11,661 bases of DNA from Chitinispirillaceae bacterium (GTDB taxonomy: Bacteria; Fibrobacterota; Chitinivibrionia; Chitinivibrionales; Chitinispirillaceae): positions 1-11,661 of the forward strand of contig JAFGOU010000574.1 of NCBI GenBank assembly GCA_016926315.1, read 5' to 3'. The stretch's first letter is position 1. Each line of letters begins with the position of its first letter. Made by a program: the position numbers and the translations under genes. Shown in pieces: positions 7,860 through 11,661 of this stretch. The notes under the pieces are model-generated. The model was not told the DNA's origin, searched no databases, and saw nothing but the letters and a program-made list of their open reading frames with translations.

Positions 7860-8756
7860 TCACCTGATAATGGTAAGAAAATCGACCGAATTGGACATGA
7901 CGTTTGCCGACGATTCCTTGATACGCTCAAAGGCGGTTTCATCGATACGCAACAATTCGAGACCCGGCCGCCAAAACGCCGACCGTGCTTCGCGTTCCCA
8001 CATATCGGCGCCGATTTCGTGCGCAATGACATTGGCGATATGTACAATGGTGACCGGCTCTGTCAGCTCGCCCGCCTGTTCGGGTTCATGGTGATGCACG
8101 ATGACGTTTTCGAGATCGAGCGGGAGCGCCCATTTATCGGCGAGAATGCGGCCGATCTCCGCATGGTTTATTCCCAGGGTCCTGGATTCCGCCTCGATCA
8201 GGGAGATGCCGGCGTTTTTCGCGCTTTCGCAGGTCGCCTTGTAGTCCTGATGCACGAATTCGTCAAAAATGAGCTTCCCGATATCGTGCAGTATGCCCGC
8301 GCAAAACATACTCTCCGGGTCGAACAGCTTGAACCCCATCAGATGGCGCACCACCTCCTTCGCCGCCAGCGCCGTGGCGATCGAATGCTTCCAGAAAAGG
8401 TCCTTGTCGATGGACTGCTGCTGCCGGTCGGAAAACATCTTCATAACCGAGGCGGAAAGCACCACCGACCGGATCACGTTGAATCCGAGAATGACCACGG
8501 CGCTTGAAACAGAAGAGACCGCGCGCGGCATCCCGTAAAAAGCGCTGTTGGCAAGACGGATGAATTTGCTCGTAAGTGCCGGGTCCTTTTCGATCAGTCG
8601 CGTCGCGTCGTCGGCCGAGGTTTCGGGAGAATTCACCACTTCCAGCAATTTGGTCACTATTGCGGGAAGCGACGGAAGACTGTCGATGTTTTCAATGACG
8701 CGGCGGTAACGGTCGCCCGCATTCGCCGGAAGCTGATTTTCCACGACAGGTTTCAT
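7860..8756 (-). CDS. HDOD-domain protein (first of a tandem pair)
   Basis: A 298-aa cytoplasmic protein with an HDOD domain at about residues 25-225: LPSLPAIVTKLL (27-38), the hallmark KDPALTSKFIRLANSAFYGMP (57-77), AGILHDIGKL (153-162) with H157-D158, and HHH (221-223). The tail from about 240 to 298 is helical with no named domain. It is clearly related to the next gene and likely arose with it by tandem duplication. The start at 8756 is preferred over a longer frame because GGGGAG lies five bases upstream and its ATG overlaps the TGA of mtaB by four bases (ATGA), a common sign of translational coupling. The family is tied to signalling, motility or development in several bacteria; the partner here is unknown, though the tandem-STAS protein of the same unit is a candidate. 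Confidence 0.87.
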   Translation of the reverse strand: MKPVVENQLPANAGDRYRRVIENIDSLPSLPAIVTKLLEVVNSPETSADDATRLIEKDPALTSKFIRLANSAFYGMPRAVSSVSSAVVILGFNVIRSVVLSASVMKMFSDRQQQSIDKDLFWKHSIATALAAKEVVRHLMGFKLFDPESMFCAGILHDIGKLIFDEFVHQDYKATCESAKNAGISLIEAESRTLGINHAEIGRILADKWALPLDLENVIVHHHEPEQAGELTEPVTIVHIANVIAHEIGADMWEREARSAFWRPGLELLRIDETAFERIKESSANVMSNSVDFLTIIR

Positions 8757-10060
8757 CCATTCTCCCCCGCAGGTACCCGGGCGCGGCACCATCTTCCGCT
8801 GCCCGTTCCTTCGATTATAACATCCAGCCACGAATTATGTAATGCCGAACATGCGGGGATTTCCACGGCACAATAATTCGAGGTCACACCCCGGACCGGC
8901 TGTTCCTGTTCGACGATGATGGTACGAACGCTCCCGGACAGAAGACGCAGGAACGAACGCCTGCTCTCATCGACGACCTTTTGCAGCCGTGCGCTGCGTT
9001 CCCTTTTGACCGTTTCGTCGACCGCGCCGCGCATCAGAGGGGCGCGTGTTCCGGGACGCGGTGAAAACCTGAAAATATGGGCGTAGGAAAAGCCGATCCG
9101 GCGCACGCCGGAAACAAGCTCCTCAAACCGGGTGTCGGTCTCTCCCGGAAACCCGACGATGAAATCCGCGCCAAGTCCCGCACCGGGAAACGACTCCCTG
9201 AAACCGACCAGCTGCCGCACGATCGCGTCGAGCGCGCGATACGGCCGGTCCATTGCCGCGAGAACGCCTGGAGAAAGGTGCTGCAGGCTGACATGCAGAT
9301 GATCGCACAGTTTTGGCTCCTCCGCGATCATCGACAAAAGCTGCCCGGAAAGTTCGCGCGGATCAAGCGAGCTCAACCTGATCCTGAAATCGCCCGGGAG
9401 CCGAAGCAGCCGTTCCAGAAGCGACAGCAGGCCGCCCGCGGGATCGCGATACTGCCCGATATGAGTGCCGGTCAACACGATCTCCCTGAATCCCGCCTCA
9501 ATCGCCCTTGCGCAGAGGGAAACGACCGTTTCCGCCGGCGCAGACCGCGCCGGCCCGCGGAGCTGCGGTACGATGCAGTACGAGCAGGCGAAATCGCACC
9601 CTTCCTGGATCTTGACCGAAAACCGCGTCCGGCCTCCGGGCGACGGCGAACCGGTAAGTGAGGAAAGCGCCAGAGGATCGCGGGCCGGCGGCGTGACGAA
9701 AATGCCGCCATCGCTGCTGCCGAGGATCGCCGGTATCTCATGCTTGCGGCCGTTGCCGATGATCCACCGGACATTTTTCCTGCTCAGAAACTCCGCGCCT
9801 TTCTGCTGTGCCATGCAGCCGGTGACGCAGATGGAGGCGCCGGGCGCCTGTCGGGCGATATGCGAGAGAAGCCGGCGGACCTTTGATTCGGTATGCGCGG
9901 TCACGGAACAGGTGTTGACGACAACGATCGCAGCGCCGGAAAGATCGCCGGCCAGGGAGTATCCTGAACGGATGAATTCCCGTTCAAGCGCCGCCATTTC
10001 CTGTTGATTGGTACGACACCCGACGGACCGCAGGGCGACAAATGGTAATGAATGCGCCAC
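8753..10060 (-). CDS. mtaB: tRNA t6A37 methylthiotransferase MtaB
   Basis: A 435-aa radical-SAM enzyme that adds a methylthio group to N6-threonylcarbamoyladenosine at position 37 of tRNAs reading ANN codons. The N-terminal domain carries the three cysteines expected for the auxiliary iron-sulfur cluster: GCRTNQ (C15), NTCSVT (C51) and GCMAQQ (C82). The radical-SAM motif is CDFACSYC (C155, C159, C162). IVLTGTHIGQY and the HLHVSLQ...MDRPY segment fit MtaB better than MiaB or RimO. A TRAM-like tRNA-binding domain follows at the C-terminus. I start it at a GTG at 10060, 13 bases after the STAS stop, with GGA about seven bases upstream; an ATG at 10129 would add 23 residues that overlap the STAS gene and show no family similarity. 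With the GTG the first cysteine falls at residue 15, as usual. Its stop overlaps the start of the next gene. Confidence 0.9.
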   Translation of the reverse strand: MAHSLPFVALRSVGCRTNQQEMAALEREFIRSGYSLAGDLSGAAIVVVNTCSVTAHTESKVRRLLSHIARQAPGASICVTGCMAQQKGAEFLSRKNVRWIIGNGRKHEIPAILGSSDGGIFVTPPARDPLALSSLTGSPSPGGRTRFSVKIQEGCDFACSYCIVPQLRGPARSAPAETVVSLCARAIEAGFREIVLTGTHIGQYRDPAGGLLSLLERLLRLPGDFRIRLSSLDPRELSGQLLSMIAEEPKLCDHLHVSLQHLSPGVLAAMDRPYRALDAIVRQLVGFRESFPGAGLGADFIVGFPGETDTRFEELVSGVRRIGFSYAHIFRFSPRPGTRAPLMRGAVDETVKRERSARLQKVVDESRRSFLRLLSGSVRTIIVEQEQPVRGVTSNYCAVEIPACSALHNSWLDVIIEGTGSGRWCRARVPAGENG

Positions 10061-10073
10061 CGCCGTTCCGGGG

Positions 10074-10751
10074 TCAATCCCATCCGGCGAGCGCCTGCTC
10101 GCGCTCCGGGAAAAAGGGGATGATCGCATTGATATTGAGCGTGGTAAAAAGATCCTCGATAATATAATTGGCCGAGCAGATATGCATCTGGCCGCCGGTT
10201 TCCTTGAGCAGCTTATGCATATCGAGCAGAACGCTCACGCTGAGGCTGTCGAACAACGTAAGATCGTTGAAATCAAGCACGAACTTGCGGAATCGCGCAA
10301 GCGAAAGCAAAAACTTCTGTTTGAAAAAGCGGGATCCGCCGACGTGATCCATCACGCCCGCCATTTTAAAGATACAGACATCCCCCACCTCCTCGAAGGC
10401 GATCGTCAGCCTGACGTCGACCGACGATTCAAACAGGTCGATCGCGTCCTGCCTGACCCCCTCGATGGAAAACACCTGGTCCAAACCGGTATCCGTGAAG
10501 AGCTGAAAGATATCGTCGTTCAGGTTGCTCAGGGTGAGATGGACGCCCTTTTCCCTGAGTTCCTTGGCGAGCATGATAAGCTGCCCGATGCCGAAGCTGT
10601 CGATAGCCTCGGCGTTCGCGAAATTGAACACCAGTCTGCCGGCGCCGCCGGCAAGCGCCTGGCGAACCTGGTCTACCGCCTCCTTTACCGCAGGGCCGGT
10701 AAACCGGTGGGGAACCTTGACGATAATGTCCTTGCCGTCTGTCGTGCTCAT
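10074..10751 (-). CDS. Tandem STAS-domain protein (anti-sigma factor antagonist-like)
   Basis: A 225-aa cytoplasmic protein made of two STAS domains. The first (about 1-105) has the classic pattern NFANAEAIDSFGIGQL (43-58), where S52 sits at the site phosphorylated in SpoIIAA-type antagonists. The second (about 115-220) has DFNDLTLFDSLSVSVLL (160-176), with S169 equivalent but the following glycines lost. Such proteins bind anti-sigma kinases or other partners, switched by serine phosphorylation. No kinase, phosphatase or sigma-factor gene is visible in the window. The ATG at 10751 has GGAGGT four bases upstream; a longer frame starting at 10769 adds only MGPGGH without a better site. It heads a compact unit with mtaB and two HDOD genes, and is the first gene after a 127-bp gap following mutL. 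Confidence 0.88.
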   Translation of the reverse strand: MSTTDGKDIIVKVPHRFTGPAVKEAVDQVRQALAGGAGRLVFNFANAEAIDSFGIGQLIMLAKELREKGVHLTLSNLNDDIFQLFTDTGLDQVFSIEGVRQDAIDLFESSVDVRLTIAFEEVGDVCIFKMAGVMDHVGGSRFFKQKFLLSLARFRKFVLDFNDLTLFDSLSVSVLLDMHKLLKETGGQMHICSANYIIEDLFTTLNINAIIPFFPEREQALAGWD

Positions 10752-10758
10752 ATGACCT

Positions 10759-10791
10759 CCCGGACCCATCCGGGCGCGGAATCATGTCCGC
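10759..10791 (-). promoter_or_regulatory. Two adjacent hairpins in the leader of the STAS gene
   Basis: Read on the minus strand, GCGGA and TCCGC pair around a six-base loop (10776-10791). One base later, CCCGGA and TCCGGG pair around a TGGG loop (10759-10774). The second stem ends inside the ribosome-binding sequence (10755-10760), sharing two bases with it. No T run follows, so these are not intrinsic terminators; control of ribosome access or a protein-binding leader is possible. Confidence 0.45.
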
Positions 10792-10808
10792 ACCCTGTCC
10801 TGTTAGGT

Positions 10809-10838
10809 AAAATAACGAGGGACCGCTCCCTTTGTCAA
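10809..10838 (-). promoter_or_regulatory. Promoter candidate for the STAS-mtaB-HDOD unit, with a palindrome in the spacer
   Basis: On the minus strand a perfect TTGACA (10833-10838) is followed after 18 bases by TATTTT (10809-10814), four of six matches to the -10 consensus. The expected transcript would have a leader of about 50 bases. The spacer contains AGGGA-GCGG-TCCCT (10818-10831), a five-base inverted repeat that could be an operator. Confidence 0.5.
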
Positions 10839-10878
10839 AAAACAGATTAAAATCATGACGGTTTTTTTCCGGCAAGGC

Positions 10879-11661
10879 CTACCGTAAAAACCTCCTCGCC
10901 AGCTCCTCCATCGACATGCGTATCAACGTCGGCCGTCCGTGCGGACACGTATACGGGTTTTTTGCCGAGAACAGGCTGTTGACAAGAGCGTTCATTTCTT
11001 CCTGCGTCAACCTCTGACCGGCCTTGATCGCCGCCCCGCACGCGAAAGCGGCGGCGAATCGCTTTTCCGTCTCCTGAAGCGCGTCACGTTCGGTTTCGTC
11101 GAGCAGATAGCGCACCATGGACCGCAGGGTGTCGTCGACGTCGTTCGCCTTCATGAAAAACGGGATGGCGGACACCGAAAGCGCGTTTCCGCCGAAATCC
11201 CCGATTTCAAAACCAAAGGCGCCAAAACAGGAGATGCCGGATACCAGCACGGCCTTTTCCATCGAGGTCAGTTCGACCACCACGGGAAACAGCAATTGCT
11301 GCGAAGGATTGCGCCCGTGTTGCATATCGTCAAGCGCCTGCTCAAACAGCACCCGCTCATGCGCAGCATGCTGGTCGATCAGGAGAATCCCGTTTTTTAT
11401 CGGCGCTAAAATATACATCTCATGTATCTGGTAGCACGATATCAGGTCCCATGCGGTGGAACGCTCCTCCTGATCTTTCGATGATGGCATCCCTTTCCCC
11501 GCAACCCGGTCAATCTCTTTTTCATTGCTGCTCAAGGAGGCGGGAAAAGGAATGATCGTCTGCCGGTTGGATGAGAGGGGGTGTTCCCCGTCATCGTCCT
11601 GCACGGTCGTGTTGCCTTCATTCACGTGGCCGAACGACCGAGCGTGGTCGATGGTCGTGCC
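10879..11661 (-). CDS. mutL: DNA mismatch repair protein MutL, C-terminal part (partial)
   Basis: The last 260 residues of MutL, whose N-terminal ATPase lies beyond the right edge. The visible part starts in a polar linker of about 70 residues and then enters the dimerisation/endonuclease domain. The metal-binding motif DQHAAHERVLFE (bases 11341-11376) fits the DQHA(X)2E(X)4E pattern of MutL proteins that nick DNA, and ACGAAIKAGQ and CPHGRP (10930-10947) are the other conserved endonuclease elements. This implies methyl-independent mismatch repair in which MutL itself cuts the new strand, as in most bacteria outside the Escherichia group. The reading frame stays open to the edge; a GTG at 11625 is internal, not the start. 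A 127-bp gap with its own promoter candidate separates it from the STAS gene. Confidence 0.95.
   Translation of the reverse strand, partial: GTTIDHARSFGHVNEGNTTVQDDDGEHPLSSNRQTIIPFPASLSSNEKEIDRVAGKGMPSSKDQEERSTAWDLISCYQIHEMYILAPIKNGILLIDQHAAHERVLFEQALDDMQHGRNPSQQLLFPVVVELTSMEKAVLVSGISCFGAFGFEIGDFGGNALSVSAIPFFMKANDVDDTLRSMVRYLLDETERDALQETEKRFAAAFACGAAIKAGQRLTQEEMNALVNSLFSAKNPYTCPHGRPTLIRMSMEELARRFLR

Noticed and set aside
7823..8047. N-terminal extension of the second HDOD protein back into the first HDOD gene
   Set aside because: The extension lies antiphase in the coding region of the preceding gene and has no domain, while the GTG at 7822 has a strong ribosome-binding site.
7461..8507. Plus-strand reading frame of 348 codons opposite the two HDOD genes
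   Set aside because: The minus-strand frames carry unmistakable HDOD motifs; this one is their antisense and has no recognisable domain or good ribosome-binding site.
10837..10867. AAAAAAC/GTTTTTT inverted repeat after mutL as a terminator
   Set aside because: The stem is almost all A-T pairs with a 17-base loop, and it overlaps the -35 element of the STAS promoter candidate; too weak to call.
1..11661. Mobile element, phage, CRISPR or toxin-antitoxin content
   Set aside because: No transposase, integrase, direct repeat array, terminal inverted repeats or small paired genes were seen on either strand.

Overview
The window looks like chromosome of a diderm bacterium. It encodes a very large predicted outer-membrane beta-barrel protein and a lipoprotein. 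It also encodes part of a 2-oxoacid:acceptor oxidoreductase, which usually works with ferredoxin and suggests anaerobic or low-oxygen metabolism. Base composition is fairly GC-rich (not computed). No tRNA, rRNA, CRISPR array, insertion sequence or phage gene was seen. The phylum cannot be fixed from this window; something in or near the FCB group, Fibrobacterota or spirochaetes would fit, but that is a guess.

Layout. (1) Positions 1-683, minus strand: N-terminal part of a gamma-alpha fused 2-oxoacid:acceptor oxidoreductase alpha subunit, cut by the left edge. (2) 684-1019: a divergent intergenic region without a convincing gene. (3) 1020-6956, plus strand: three closely spaced genes (gaps of 42 and 36 bp), probably one operon. 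They are a 393-aa RidA-fold protein whose layout resembles FkbO/Hyg5 chorismatases, a 1194-aa exported protein, and a 363-aa lipoprotein. The 1194-aa protein joins an HExxH peptidase-like domain, a TolB-like propeller and a C-terminal barrel. All three genes carry nearly the same ribosome-binding sequence. (4) 6971-10751, minus strand, convergent with the lipoprotein: a compact unit read in the order tandem-STAS protein, mtaB (tRNA methylthiotransferase), HDOD protein, HDOD protein. Gaps are 13 bp, a 4-bp overlap and 37 bp. A promoter candidate and two hairpins lie ahead of the STAS gene. (5) 10879-11661, minus strand: the C-terminal endonuclease domain of MutL, cut by the right edge.

The plus-strand operon points to a cell-envelope job: an outer-membrane barrel with a periplasmic or surface propeller and metallopeptidase-like domain, plus an accessory lipoprotein. 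The minus-strand unit mixes regulation (STAS, two HDOD domains) with tRNA modification and lies just downstream of mutL. The least familiar parts are the three-part barrel protein with its lipoprotein partner and the STAS-mtaB-HDOD-HDOD unit. Neither is proven to be a new system from sequence alone. Several starts were moved from the longest ORF to sites with better ribosome-binding sequences, as explained in the entries.
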